Source of the DNA: CAZOZP01 sp964584325
GTDB taxonomy: Bacteria > Bacteroidota > Ignavibacteria > Ignavibacteriales > Melioribacteraceae
DNA length: 64,000 bases
Direction: 5' to 3'
NCBI GenBank assembly: GCA_964584325.1
Contig: CAZOZP010000003.1
Span: 27,754-91,753 of the forward strand
The position numbers and the translations under genes are program-made. The notes under the pieces were generated by a model. That model ran no database searches. It was not told where the DNA came from and saw only the letters and a list, made by a program, of their open reading frames with translations. This document shows positions 42,952 through 51,870 of this stretch, in pieces (within the stretch, counting starts at the first letter, position 1; each line of letters opens with the position of its first letter).

Positions 42952-44214
42952 TTATTCCTTAAATAATGAAGCTATTTTTTCTGATACTGGGATCGTCGCT
43001 CTGAAATAGATTACAGCTTTATCGTCTTCGTATTCAGCTTTAATTACATCTGCCAACTCATAAATCATAGAGATTTTTTTCGAGTTTTCAATATTTGTTT
43101 CGATTCTTGAAGTGATGTAGTTCCTCTCGTAAAACTCCAACAAATATCTGTGAAGCGCTGAAATGTTAATTCCTCTTTTTGCTGACAGAATTAATGCATC
43201 CTCATAATGAGAATATACAAATCTTATCTTGTCCTTATCTTCCAGATTATCGATTTTGTTAAAAACCTTAATTTGGGGTGTTGTTTCGCAGCCGAGCTCT
43301 TTCAATGTTTCTTCCACAACTGCAATATGATCTTCGAAAAACGGATTGGAAATATCAATCAGATGAATTATCAAATCAGCTTCGCGTGCTACCATAAGTG
43401 TAGATTTGAATGATTCGATAAGATTATGCGGAAGTTTTCTGATAAAGCCGACAGTATCGCTGAGAATAATTTTCTTACCCTTTTCTATCTCAAGGGCACG
43501 TGTGGTTGAATCCAAGGTTGCAAACAGCTTGTCTTCGGCAATTACGTCTGAATCTGTGAGCAAATTCATCAGCGTAGATTTGCCGGCATTTGTATAACCT
43601 ACTATCGAAACTGTAAGATAGCTCTTTCGCTGTCTGCTTTTAGTAATCTGCTGTGATTCAATCTCCTTTAGTTTTTCCTTAAGCTTTGTGATTCTCGTTT
43701 TGATGATTCGCCTGTCTGTTTCAATCTGTGTTTCTCCGGGCCCTTTTGTTCCGATTCCGCCATACTGTTTCGAAAGATGTGTCCAAGCTCTGGTTAGCCT
43801 CGGCAGCATATATTGAAGCTGTGCAAGCTCAACCTGTGTTTTTGCCTGTCGTGTTTTCGCGTGGGAGGCAAAAATATCAAGAATCAATCCGCTTCTGTCA
43901 ACAATTTTTCTATCCAGCATTTTCTCAAGATTTCTGATTTGAGTTGCTGAAAGATCCTCATCAAATATTATTGTAGTCACATCATTATTCTCAATGAAAT
44001 CACCAATCTCTCCAACTTTACCTTTCCCTAAATATGTTGCCGGATCCGGCGCAACTCTTTCCTGTATTACCTTCAGCAAGGTATCTGCACCGGCTGTATC
44101 CGCCAGCATTTCAAGCTCTTGCATATGTTCACGGCTTGTATCTGCATCAGTCCCAGGAAGTTTTATTCCCGCGAGAACAGCGTTTTCTCTTTTCTTGTTC
44201 TTTATTTCAATCAT
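42952..44214 (-). CDS. hflX: Ribosome-associated GTPase HflX
   Basis: The 420-residue product has the HflX N-terminal domain (TYLGKGKVGEI, then FDEDLSATQIRNLE), the glycine-rich linker KQYGGIGTKGPGETQIETD, and a G domain with GYTNAGKST, DTVGFIRKLP and NKID. HflX splits stalled or hibernating ribosomes under stress. The start at 44214 is used because it overlaps the upstream stop by eight bases; a start at 44253 would overlap by 47. Confidence 0.93.
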   Translation of the reverse strand: MIEIKNKKRENAVLAGIKLPGTDADTSREHMQELEMLADTAGADTLLKVIQERVAPDPATYLGKGKVGEIGDFIENNDVTTIIFDEDLSATQIRNLEKMLDRKIVDRSGLILDIFASHAKTRQAKTQVELAQLQYMLPRLTRAWTHLSKQYGGIGTKGPGETQIETDRRIIKTRITKLKEKLKEIESQQITKSRQRKSYLTVSIVGYTNAGKSTLMNLLTDSDVIAEDKLFATLDSTTRALEIEKGKKIILSDTVGFIRKLPHNLIESFKSTLMVAREADLIIHLIDISNPFFEDHIAVVEETLKELGCETTPQIKVFNKIDNLEDKDKIRFVYSHYEDALILSAKRGINISALHRYLLEFYERNYITSRIETNIENSKKISMIYELADVIKAEYEDDKAVIYFRATIPVSEKIASLFKE

Positions 44215-46294
44215 TCCCAAGATTTTCCAGTTCCTTCTTTGTTGTTCTTGCAACTGTCATTTCCGCAAGCATAAAAATCAATGAGGCAAGAATGAAATAT
44301 TTCCATAATTCTTCTCCAAACCTTGCCTGATTTATTTTACTTTCATAATCTTCATTCAGATTTAAAAATACCGGTTTTTCACCAAAATTGTCAGAAATAT
44401 TTTCAATTTCTTCTTTCGAATAATAAATCTGGTTTGATTCCGTTGGATCTGTGTTAATAACAAAATAATCCGTCATCCCGGATTTTTCGAAAACTTTGTA
44501 AATTCCCGGGAGTTCGGTTCCGGAAAACTCAGCAAATCCGGTTTTGTCTGTCTCGACAAATTCTTCTTTTCCGTCAGGATGAAGAATTTTAAGCGAATTT
44601 ACACCACCTGAAGATTTTATGTTTAGAGTATCTCCGCAGAAGAAGAAATTTGAAGATTTAATTCCGGAGGAAAGATAAAATATCGAATTTACGATAAGCG
44701 GTGCGAAAATGCTTTTTGCCGGAAAATCTGATGCTTTAAGGTTAAAAGGAGAAGAAAAAAATAAAATCTTTCCGCTTTCCTTGTTGAACTCAGAAAGGAA
44801 AGGAAAATTATTGTTAAGAGTTATGATTTTTACATGCGGATAGTCTGTTTTAATATTAAAATTAACAAAGAACTCGGGTGAATCAATCCTGCCTTTTTCT
44901 TTGTTGTTAAAAATATCATTAAACAGCGGATGATTTGTTTCTGTTTTTTCAAAGACAAGACTGCTTATGTTTCCTGAATCTGCATTATATATTTCTGCAT
45001 AAAGCTTTACTCCGGCTCTTCCGAAAAATTCCGAAATATCTTTGGCTGAAGTCTTTTCTCCGGGTAAAACCATTAAACTACCGTTTGAATTCAAATAAGA
45101 AATCAGATTTTCCGAAACGGAGCCGGCTTCAGGAGAACATATAATAACTGCATTGTAAAGAGAAAGGTCTCTTGCCGGCAATCTGCCTGCATCAATTTCG
45201 TCAATATTTATAAATCCCGGTTCAAATGCATTATCCAGCAAGAGTTTTAGGTATTCAGAATCCCGGCTATATTTCGAAACCAGAAGTATTTTTATCTCAG
45301 AAGGAACAAACACTGCCGAATAAGCCGTATTGTCTGCAATCAATGCATCATCTTCCAATTCCGCCTTCACTTCCAGCAATCCTGCTTCTTTTAAGTTTAC
45401 CGTAAATTCCTCTGTTTTATTTCCATCGGAAACAGATAATGACTTTTGTGCTCCTCTTATACCGTTAATATAAAAAGAAAGAAGTGCCGAACCGCCGTTG
45501 GAACCACCTCTTTGATCAACTGAAGCCTTAAATACAACCGGTCTTTCTTTTATATAAATCTGATTCTCGGAAGATATTTCGTTGAGAGCCAGATTTTTCA
45601 TCTCGGATTTTTCCGGAATAAATAGAAATGTTTTTAATCCCGAGATTTTCTTGTTTTTCTCTAAAAGCTCCCTAATTTCGGAGGCAGTCATAAGATTTTT
45701 TGAAAAATCTGACAGTACAACCAATTCTTTATTGAAATCAGTCGAATTTCTCAAAATATCAAGTGATGTTTTAAAAGCTCTCTTAATTCCTTTGCTGTTG
45801 AACGATACTTTAGAATCAGTCAGATCTTTCTGAATTTTTTCCGCTGCTTCCTTATTGACCGAATAATGGAATACTCCGCCGGATAATTTTACTATATAGA
45901 GATTATCACCCCTTTTATATGTTTCCGCGATCTTTTTTGCAACAGCCTGAGCCTGACTGAATGCTGAACCGGCCGGACTATTCAGCGCCATACTGTAGGT
46001 ATCATCTAATAATATGACAGAAGTAACCGAAGCTGCCGCCTCTGAAGCCATAGAGTTTTTTAATGCGGGACGGGAAAATGCCATTACTATTAATATTACT
46101 ATAAGAATTCTTATAATTAGAAGAATTATTTGTTTAATCTTAATATTTCTAATTTTCGACTTCTTAAGTTCTTTTAGAAAAGTGAGCGAACTGAATTCAA
46201 TTCTTTTAAGCTTTCTGAGGTTCAGGAAATGCAGCAGAACCGGAATTGCAGCAGCAGCAAGTGCAAACAGATAAAAGGGATTTAGAAAGACCAT
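44207..46294 (-). CDS. BatA-type membrane protein with VWA-like domain
   Basis: The 695-residue product starts with the BatA N-terminal segment (FLNPFYLFALAAAAIPVLLHFLNLRKLKRIEFSS) and two membrane helices. A von Willebrand A-like region follows (VILLDDTYSMALNSP, about 95-230), then a long beta-rich part and a C-terminal membrane helix (YFILASLIFMLAE). Such proteins are common in Bacteroidota, often near MoxR ATPases, but none is beside it here. The DDTYSM site differs from the classic DxSxS by having Thr at the first hydroxyl position. Confidence 0.78.
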   Translation of the reverse strand: MVFLNPFYLFALAAAAIPVLLHFLNLRKLKRIEFSSLTFLKELKKSKIRNIKIKQIILLIIRILIVILIVMAFSRPALKNSMASEAAASVTSVILLDDTYSMALNSPAGSAFSQAQAVAKKIAETYKRGDNLYIVKLSGGVFHYSVNKEAAEKIQKDLTDSKVSFNSKGIKRAFKTSLDILRNSTDFNKELVVLSDFSKNLMTASEIRELLEKNKKISGLKTFLFIPEKSEMKNLALNEISSENQIYIKERPVVFKASVDQRGGSNGGSALLSFYINGIRGAQKSLSVSDGNKTEEFTVNLKEAGLLEVKAELEDDALIADNTAYSAVFVPSEIKILLVSKYSRDSEYLKLLLDNAFEPGFINIDEIDAGRLPARDLSLYNAVIICSPEAGSVSENLISYLNSNGSLMVLPGEKTSAKDISEFFGRAGVKLYAEIYNADSGNISSLVFEKTETNHPLFNDIFNNKEKGRIDSPEFFVNFNIKTDYPHVKIITLNNNFPFLSEFNKESGKILFFSSPFNLKASDFPAKSIFAPLIVNSIFYLSSGIKSSNFFFCGDTLNIKSSGGVNSLKILHPDGKEEFVETDKTGFAEFSGTELPGIYKVFEKSGMTDYFVINTDPTESNQIYYSKEEIENISDNFGEKPVFLNLNEDYESKINQARFGEELWKYFILASLIFMLAEMTVARTTKKELENLGND

Positions 46295-46303
46295 CAAATA
46301 ACC

Positions 46304-47638
46304 CTATTCATATAGTCTGGTAATTTGTGTTCCCCTAAAATAGTGAAGCAGAATTTCGTCGAATTTATATCCCATAACTGCCATAACCGCTCCGCCTATT
46401 TGGCAGAAACCTACTCCATGTCCCCAGCCGGCTCCTTTTATTATGAATTCCTCTGGAATGTTATCAATGATATTATTTTTTTCAACATAGAATGCGGAAC
46501 TGTATAAATGTGATACTGAAAGAGTACGTCTTATTTCAAGTTCCTTACCGATAGTTATCGTATTTTTACTTCCCACAATTTTAAGTTTAATTATTCTTCC
46601 GGAATTACCTCTTTCAACCGGAATCAGATCAATTATATTTCCCATATCTGTTCCGAGCTTTCCTGAAATCAGTTCGGCTATCTTTTTTTGTGTATATTTT
46701 ACTTCCCAGCGAAAAAAGTCTGTGGTACTTTGATCATATTCCAGCAGTACCTGAGACAGTATTTTCGGATCAGAACAGTTGCAAAAAGTATTCGGTGAAT
46801 TCTTTATCCAGTTTATGGCATTTTTTTCATTGGTTAAATCCAATTGATAATTATCAGGTTCGTATTTGTAGTCAACTATGGAAGTAAGATATGGGTAACC
46901 AATCGGCTGCCAAACATTCTCGAAGGATTCCGTTTTCCCGCCGCACGATTTTGAAAATCTTGTGTCACAGATTCTGTTATTATGAGTAAGCACTAATCCT
47001 CTGGTTTCCAGGATTGCCCTTGCTACTCTGTTTGTATAAGCTTTCGTTATACCCTGGTATCTTTGACAATGATCATCTGCACAGAAATCATATAATTTAT
47101 GATCTTCCCGATCATACCATTTTACAATTTCATCTTTACTAAGAGTAAATTCAAACGGATTTTCATTTAGTGAGTTTTCTCTTTTCTGTATCTGGGCAAA
47201 AAGCCAGCTTCTTGAAATTATTGCATGAGCTTTAAGAAAGTGTTCTGAACTGGTAGCGCTCATTTCGGAGGCTATTACACTTAGCAAATAGCTTTCAACA
47301 GGTATGGTGTTTACAACTGTAATCTTCTCATTTTCTACAATAAGTTTTAATGAACCTCTGAACCGTTCATCTTCCTTTTTCTCCCAATGAAAACTTTTCC
47401 CGATTGTAACCCCTTTAACCAGAAAAGATTCATTAGAAAAATCCTCAGGATGAAAAGTTATGCAATTTGTATAGTATTTTTTACTGTCGTGAATGAGCTG
47501 AATTTTTCCGAAATAATACTCAGCTTCAACTTTTCCGCTGAATATTTTTCCAAAATCATCTCCGAAGAATAATCCGTCAAGAATTATTCTGATTTTAGTA
47601 TCCGAAACAATTGCAACATTAATATTAGGTTCGTTCAT
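46304..47638 (-). CDS. SpoIID/LytB-domain protein
   Basis: The 444-residue product has the SpoIID core: ESYLLSVIASEMSATSSEHFLKAHAII, then SCGGKTES and ending GHGVGFCQIGGAVMA. SpoIID is a lytic transglycosylase in spore formers, and LytB-type proteins modify peptidoglycan elsewhere. The expected glutamate sits in VIASEM. No signal peptide is obvious at this start, so the protein may be cytoplasmic or use a different start. It lies nine bases before the BatA-type gene, suggesting shared cell-envelope roles. Confidence 0.8.
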   Translation of the reverse strand: MNEPNINVAIVSDTKIRIILDGLFFGDDFGKIFSGKVEAEYYFGKIQLIHDSKKYYTNCITFHPEDFSNESFLVKGVTIGKSFHWEKKEDERFRGSLKLIVENEKITVVNTIPVESYLLSVIASEMSATSSEHFLKAHAIISRSWLFAQIQKRENSLNENPFEFTLSKDEIVKWYDREDHKLYDFCADDHCQRYQGITKAYTNRVARAILETRGLVLTHNNRICDTRFSKSCGGKTESFENVWQPIGYPYLTSIVDYKYEPDNYQLDLTNEKNAINWIKNSPNTFCNCSDPKILSQVLLEYDQSTTDFFRWEVKYTQKKIAELISGKLGTDMGNIIDLIPVERGNSGRIIKLKIVGSKNTITIGKELEIRRTLSVSHLYSSAFYVEKNNIIDNIPEEFIIKGAGWGHGVGFCQIGGAVMAVMGYKFDEILLHYFRGTQITRLYE

Positions 47639-47648
47639 ATGATTTATT

Positions 47649-47939
47649 TTATAACCAACTTTTTAGAAATTCCTGGCTTTTCACCGGGTCAAATTCAATA
47701 ATTCTATATTCGGCCAAAGCTTCAAGTTTATATGGATCCTGCCCGAAAAATGCTTCAATTTCTTCTCGCGATTCGGCTCTTGCTGCAACTATCCCTCCTG
47801 TTTTCGGATTCATCGGACCGCTGTAAAGAAGCAAGCCTTTTTCATAACCGGTTGAGAGAAATAATCTATGCTTGTCAACCGTTTGACTTATTCTTTCGAA
47901 AGGAACAACATAATTGATTTCAATAATAAAATGCTTCAT
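47649..47939 (-). CDS. YciI-like protein
   Basis: The 96-residue product fits the YCII family of small ferredoxin-fold proteins. It shows KHRLFLSTGYEKGLLLYSGP (about 23-42) and FFGQDPYKLEALAEY (about 62-76), including the conserved His and DPY. Function is not settled in the family. The start at 47939 matches the family N-terminus; an upstream in-frame Met adds 13 unsupported residues. Confidence 0.78.
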   Translation of the reverse strand: MKHFIIEINYVVPFERISQTVDKHRLFLSTGYEKGLLLYSGPMNPKTGGIVAARAESREEIEAFFGQDPYKLEALAEYRIIEFDPVKSQEFLKSWL

Positions 47940-48027
47940 TTTGATTCCATTTTTTATGACCAAATTTAAGAAAAGCATTATTAAAAAACAGTATTTCTTT
48001 GCTATTACTTAATAATAGAGGCTTTTT

Positions 48028-48059
48028 TTTGCAGATTATTTATTTTAAAATTATATTTG
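48028..48059 (+). promoter_or_regulatory. Bacteroidota-type promoter of the lamin-tail protein gene
   Basis: TTTG (48028-48031) and TATATTTG (48052-48059) are separated by exactly 20 bases, a full match to TTTG-N20-TAnnTTTG. It lies about 28 bases upstream of the start codon, with GAGGG as ribosome-binding site. It is the cleanest promoter match seen in the window and supports the taxonomic reading. Confidence 0.65.
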
Positions 48060-48087
48060 AATCCGGTCATAGAAAAAAGAGGGTAAT

Positions 48088-49764
48088 ATGAGGGCAATCA
48101 TCATTCTCTTCATTTTAAATGTATGCACTTTCGCTCAAATGGCAGATTCGCTTACAATAACTGAAGTAATGTTCTACGCACCGTTTGAAAACGGCGAGTT
48201 TATCGAAATTCATAATTTTTCATCTTCCTGTGTTTTTGATCTTACACAATATGAAATAGTATATTATAACTCATCGCCGGATAAAATCATTCCTCAGCTC
48301 GAGAATGATGCTTTCCTTTATCCGGGTGAATATGCCGTTATATTTGAGGGAGACCTTAATCCCTTTGAATCTCCGTACTCTGAGATTCTTCCAATGAACT
48401 CTTCAATATTTAAAGTAAGTGATAATGCGTTTGGTTCTTCAGGAATGTCAAATTCTTCTGAACGAAGAGTAAGTTTACGAAATAAATCAGGTGCAGAGAT
48501 TTCCTTTTACACTTACAGTCCGGATAATCCTCAGGGCTATTCCGATGAGAAGATTCTTCCCGAGACCTCTGACTCAACAGCTCAATGGAATAATTCTCTT
48601 ACTTATCTGGGCACACCGGGATTCATAAATTCAATTTCGCAGAAACAATTCGATGGAGCGATTTCAGAATTCCACTCTCTTCCTTTAACGCCACTTTATG
48701 GCGAACCCTTTTCTTTTTATGTTAAACTTAAAAATTCAGGTACCAAATCCGCCGCCGGTAGGTTAATACTCCGAACATCCGATACAGAAACTGACAGTAT
48801 TTGTTCAATAACTATTCTGCCGGGTGATTCTCTTACTCTTGAGAATATCTTTGTTTCCTTTGGCATTACTGAAGAAGCAACCTATTATTTATCTTTTATC
48901 TGTAATAATGATCAGAATCTTGCCAACAATTATGATTCTCTGCTTCTTAGACCGGCTGTTCCGGAAGGCGGAATCATTATAAACGAAATAATGTATGATC
49001 CGAATCCGGATATGCCGGAATGGATTGAAATTTTTAATCCATCATCACACTCATTCGACTTAAATGGCGTCAGAATTTCTGATGCTTCATCAACTGCCGA
49101 TTTAGATTATCCTAAAGCCAAGATTAATCCGGGAGAATATGCTGTAATTTCATCCGGTATTATTCCAAATTTAGACCCTGATACAAAAATATTCTCCTGC
49201 AGTATTCCTGCGCTGAATAACTCCGGCGATAAAATAGTACTGAAAAATTCGGGCGGAGAGATAATAGATTCTCTTGAATACAGTCCGGATTTTCATAGTA
49301 ATATTTTATCTTCCTCTTCCGGAATATCTTTAGAAAGAATAGCTACAGAAGGAAAAAGCATAGATCCCTCAAACTGGTCATCCTCGGCCAAGGGTTCGAC
49401 TCCCGGAGAAAAGAATTCGATAGCTGTTTCTTCTCATTCCTTCACTTCTGAACTGAATATTTATCCTAATCCCTTTTCACCTGATAACGATGGCTTCGAA
49501 GATTTTACGTCAATTGCATATAAGTTTGATTTCCCTTGCAGTGCCGTAAGATGCAGATTATATGACAGAAGAGGAATTCTCATCCGTGATATCTCATCTC
49601 CCAATTACAGCGGCAGTTCGGGTTTGATAATTTTTGACGGAAAAACCGATAATGGAATTTTCATTCGACCGGGAATTTATATTATTCTTTTTGAAATTTT
49701 TGATTTGCGGAATAATAGGCATATTCGTATAAAGAAACCTCTTGTTGCAGCTGTTTCTGGTTAG
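48088..49764 (+). CDS. Secreted lamin-tail-domain protein with T9SS-like C-terminus
   Basis: The 558-residue product has a signal peptide (IIILFILNVCTFAQ) and a first lamin-tail domain (TITEVMFYAPFENGEFIEI). A CARDB-like linker domain follows (about 190-285), then a second lamin-tail domain (GGIIINEIMYDPNPDMPEW, about 293-410). The C-terminal domain has YPNPFSPDNDGFED and ends in FDGKTDNGIFIRPGIYII, resembling FlgD-like/type IX sorting domains. It is probably exported to the cell surface. The partner and role are unknown. Confidence 0.78.
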   Translation: MRAIIILFILNVCTFAQMADSLTITEVMFYAPFENGEFIEIHNFSSSCVFDLTQYEIVYYNSSPDKIIPQLENDAFLYPGEYAVIFEGDLNPFESPYSEILPMNSSIFKVSDNAFGSSGMSNSSERRVSLRNKSGAEISFYTYSPDNPQGYSDEKILPETSDSTAQWNNSLTYLGTPGFINSISQKQFDGAISEFHSLPLTPLYGEPFSFYVKLKNSGTKSAAGRLILRTSDTETDSICSITILPGDSLTLENIFVSFGITEEATYYLSFICNNDQNLANNYDSLLLRPAVPEGGIIINEIMYDPNPDMPEWIEIFNPSSHSFDLNGVRISDASSTADLDYPKAKINPGEYAVISSGIIPNLDPDTKIFSCSIPALNNSGDKIVLKNSGGEIIDSLEYSPDFHSNILSSSSGISLERIATEGKSIDPSNWSSSAKGSTPGEKNSIAVSSHSFTSELNIYPNPFSPDNDGFEDFTSIAYKFDFPCSAVRCRLYDRRGILIRDISSPNYSGSSGLIIFDGKTDNGIFIRPGIYIILFEIFDLRNNRHIRIKKPLVAAVSG

Positions 49765-49826
49765 AATGGATTTACCGATAGAAATTAATTAAGCGATTAG
49801 CACCGAAAACTTTCGCCTTAAACAAA

Positions 49827-49851
49827 AAAGGGATGCAAAATGCATCCCTTT
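49827..49851 (-). terminator. Intrinsic terminator of the cold-shock gene
   Basis: AAAGGGATGCA (49827-49837) pairs with TGCATCCCTTT (49841-49851) around three bases. On the minus strand a T-run follows (plus-strand A-run 49824-49829). It sits 23 bases past the stop of the cold-shock gene. Confidence 0.85.
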
Positions 49852-49873
49852 GAGAAAAGAAAAGTCAATCTAT

Positions 49874-50086
49874 TTATTTAATAATTTTGACATCTTTAGC
49901 ATTGAGGCCTTTTCCGCCTTCTTCAACAGAAAATTCTACTTTCTGTCCTTCTTCCAAAGCTTTAAAACCTTTTTCTCTGATTGCGCTGTAATGAACGAAA
50001 ATGTCTTCACCTTCGTCTCTTTTAATAAATCCAAATCCTTTTGAAGAATTGAACCATTTTACAACACCTGTTTCGCGATTGTCCAT
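49874..50086 (-). CDS. cspA: Cold-shock domain protein
   Basis: The 70-residue product is a canonical CspA-type RNA chaperone. It has RNP1 KGFGFIKRD (about 16-24) and RNP2 DIFVHYSAI (about 28-36), with the KWFNSSKG start. It binds single-stranded RNA/DNA and prevents unwanted structure. The gene is monocistronic: own terminator after it and an 80-base gap before it that could serve as a leader. Confidence 0.95.
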   Translation of the reverse strand: MDNRETGVVKWFNSSKGFGFIKRDEGEDIFVHYSAIREKGFKALEEGQKVEFSVEEGGKGLNAKDVKIIK

Positions 50087-50167
50087 GTTACTGTACTCCT
50101 TGATAATTGATATACTGCCTGAAGAATTATATTCTTCATTTTGTTGTTGATTAATACGGTCTTAGAC

Positions 50168-50770
50168 CTAAAACTTTAGGGATCCGGCTACAGATTGCTG
50201 AACTCTGAATAAAACAGATGCTGATAGACTGTCGGAAAAAGATGAATTGACTGATAATGCGGATAACTCAAAACAACCCTCGTTACTACAGAAAACCATA
50301 ACCCTTACCGGGAAACCTTCTTTACTACGATACTCGTAAGCACCAAACTCTTTTCCGTTGAGACTGAAAATATCTTTCTCCGCGGAATCTTTATTTAATA
50401 TTGCTTCTTTCTTGCTGCTTTCACTAAATTTAAGAACTTCTGAAAGTTTTTGTCTTGTATTTTTTATCTCTTTAACAGAATCGGAAATTTCAAACTCCTG
50501 AATTACAATTGAATTATTCATTCCGTTATCAAAAATCCAGATATCGAATTTCCCTGCATTATCGTCTGCCGATGCCCATCCTTTCGGAATTTTAACTGAC
50601 ATACTGCCATCTGAAGTATATGCCCTCATCAATGAAAGAGGGTAGTCATTTTTTATGACCGTTTTCTTTGGTGCAGAACAAGAAAATACAAAAAACATTA
50701 AGAACATAAAACTTAGATGTAAACATAATGATTTAAATTGATTAAACAAACAAATTAATTTTATAATCAT
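50168..50770 (-). CDS. Lipoprotein of unknown function
   Basis: The 200-residue product has a lipoprotein signal with lipobox VFSC (near residue 31) and a beta-rich mature domain (SMSVKIPKGWASADD, then VRVMVFCSNEGCFEL). Two cysteines near the C-terminus (CSNEGC) could form a disulfide. It resembles PsbP/MOG1-like small lipoproteins, but this is not firm. It overlaps the PorV-like gene by four bases. Confidence 0.6.
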   Translation of the reverse strand: MIIKLICLFNQFKSLCLHLSFMFLMFFVFSCSAPKKTVIKNDYPLSLMRAYTSDGSMSVKIPKGWASADDNAGKFDIWIFDNGMNNSIVIQEFEISDSVKEIKNTRQKLSEVLKFSESSKKEAILNKDSAEKDIFSLNGKEFGAYEYRSKEGFPVRVMVFCSNEGCFELSALSVNSSFSDSLSASVLFRVQQSVAGSLKF

Positions 50771-51804
50771 TTATTTCTCTTAAAATTTTCCTGTTCCAAT
50801 GTAAGTATTAATGATATTCTATGTGAAGCAGGAAGAGATTCATCCTTTGAGCCGGTAAAATTTGCATAAGAATAATCAACCATTAATTTAGGCAGTTTAA
50901 TTCCTGCACCAAGCGTAAATTGCTTTACATCGTTATACCCTCCTCTTACAAAAACAACCTTCTTATAGTTGTACTCCATTCCGGTATGAAAATCCATGCT
51001 TACCGGACCGAGATTAAGATTTGAGGCAGTGCGCCTGTTTTCAAATCTCATGTCAATATCAACCGAAGGTTGAATCTCTCCTCCGAGAATATCGAGAGAA
51101 TAGGCTCCTCCCACCTTCAGAGTAGGTGTAATAAGTTCGTTTCTTCCCGTGCTCCAGGAAACAAGTGTTGTTGTTACATCTTGAAAATTAGCCCCAAGTG
51201 TAAGTCTTTCATAAGGTTTGTAAACTGCACCTATATCGAAACCGATTCCCATTGCGGAATACTCGGCAATTTTTCTTCTGATTATTTTAACGTTAACACC
51301 CCAGGAAAAATCTTCTGACTGCCTTTTTGCAAATGTAAGATAGAATGCCCAATCAGCATTGCTGAATTCTTTTACTCTCGATGGATCTATTACACCTGAA
51401 TCGTTTTTTATATCATAAATTACTTCTGATGTAATTCTGTTAATAAGAGCTTCGCGTGTATCCGGAATTCCGTCTATCCCCAGCCGGATGGCACTTATTC
51501 CCAGAGACATATCTGTATCATAAGGAATTGCGACTGCTGCATAATTATAATTTACTATTGATCCGAAATGTTCTTCGTGCATAAGAGCTATTTGCGGATA
51601 TTCAATGAAAGATAATCCGGCCGGATTCCAATAACCGGCTGTCACATCATTAACGAGTGCAGCCTGAGCACTCCCCATTCCCATTGCCCGGCCGCCGACA
51701 CCTATAGCCATAAACTCGCCACCATATTTACCGATTACCGTTTGTGCAGTAAGAGGCATACTTAGACCGACTGCCATTGAAACAACCAGAAATAATCTAT
51801 ACAT
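50767..51804 (-). CDS. PorV/PorQ-family outer-membrane protein
   Basis: The 345-residue product has a signal peptide (VSMAVGLSMPLTAQ) and the family N-terminus GGEFMAIGVGGRAMGMGSAQ, then ALVNDVTAGYWNPAGLSF, diagnostic of PorV/PorQ-type barrels. PorV is the shuttle/attachment partner of type IX secretion in Bacteroidota, but many Ignavibacteria carry several paralogs, so the exact role is open. It is coupled to the lipoprotein gene. Confidence 0.83.
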   Translation of the reverse strand: MYRLFLVVSMAVGLSMPLTAQTVIGKYGGEFMAIGVGGRAMGMGSAQAALVNDVTAGYWNPAGLSFIEYPQIALMHEEHFGSIVNYNYAAVAIPYDTDMSLGISAIRLGIDGIPDTREALINRITSEVIYDIKNDSGVIDPSRVKEFSNADWAFYLTFAKRQSEDFSWGVNVKIIRRKIAEYSAMGIGFDIGAVYKPYERLTLGANFQDVTTTLVSWSTGRNELITPTLKVGGAYSLDILGGEIQPSVDIDMRFENRRTASNLNLGPVSMDFHTGMEYNYKKVVFVRGGYNDVKQFTLGAGIKLPKLMVDYSYANFTGSKDESLPASHRISLILTLEQENFKRNK

Positions 51805-51870
51805 AAACTAAACTCCGCTTTTTGCGAAAATATCAAAAAATATTCACAAAATTCAACTTATAATTTTTAC

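Noticed and set aside
44034..44330. Plus-strand frames over the hflX/BatA-type junction
   Set aside because: They overlap two well-supported minus-strand genes and show no protein-like conservation signals.
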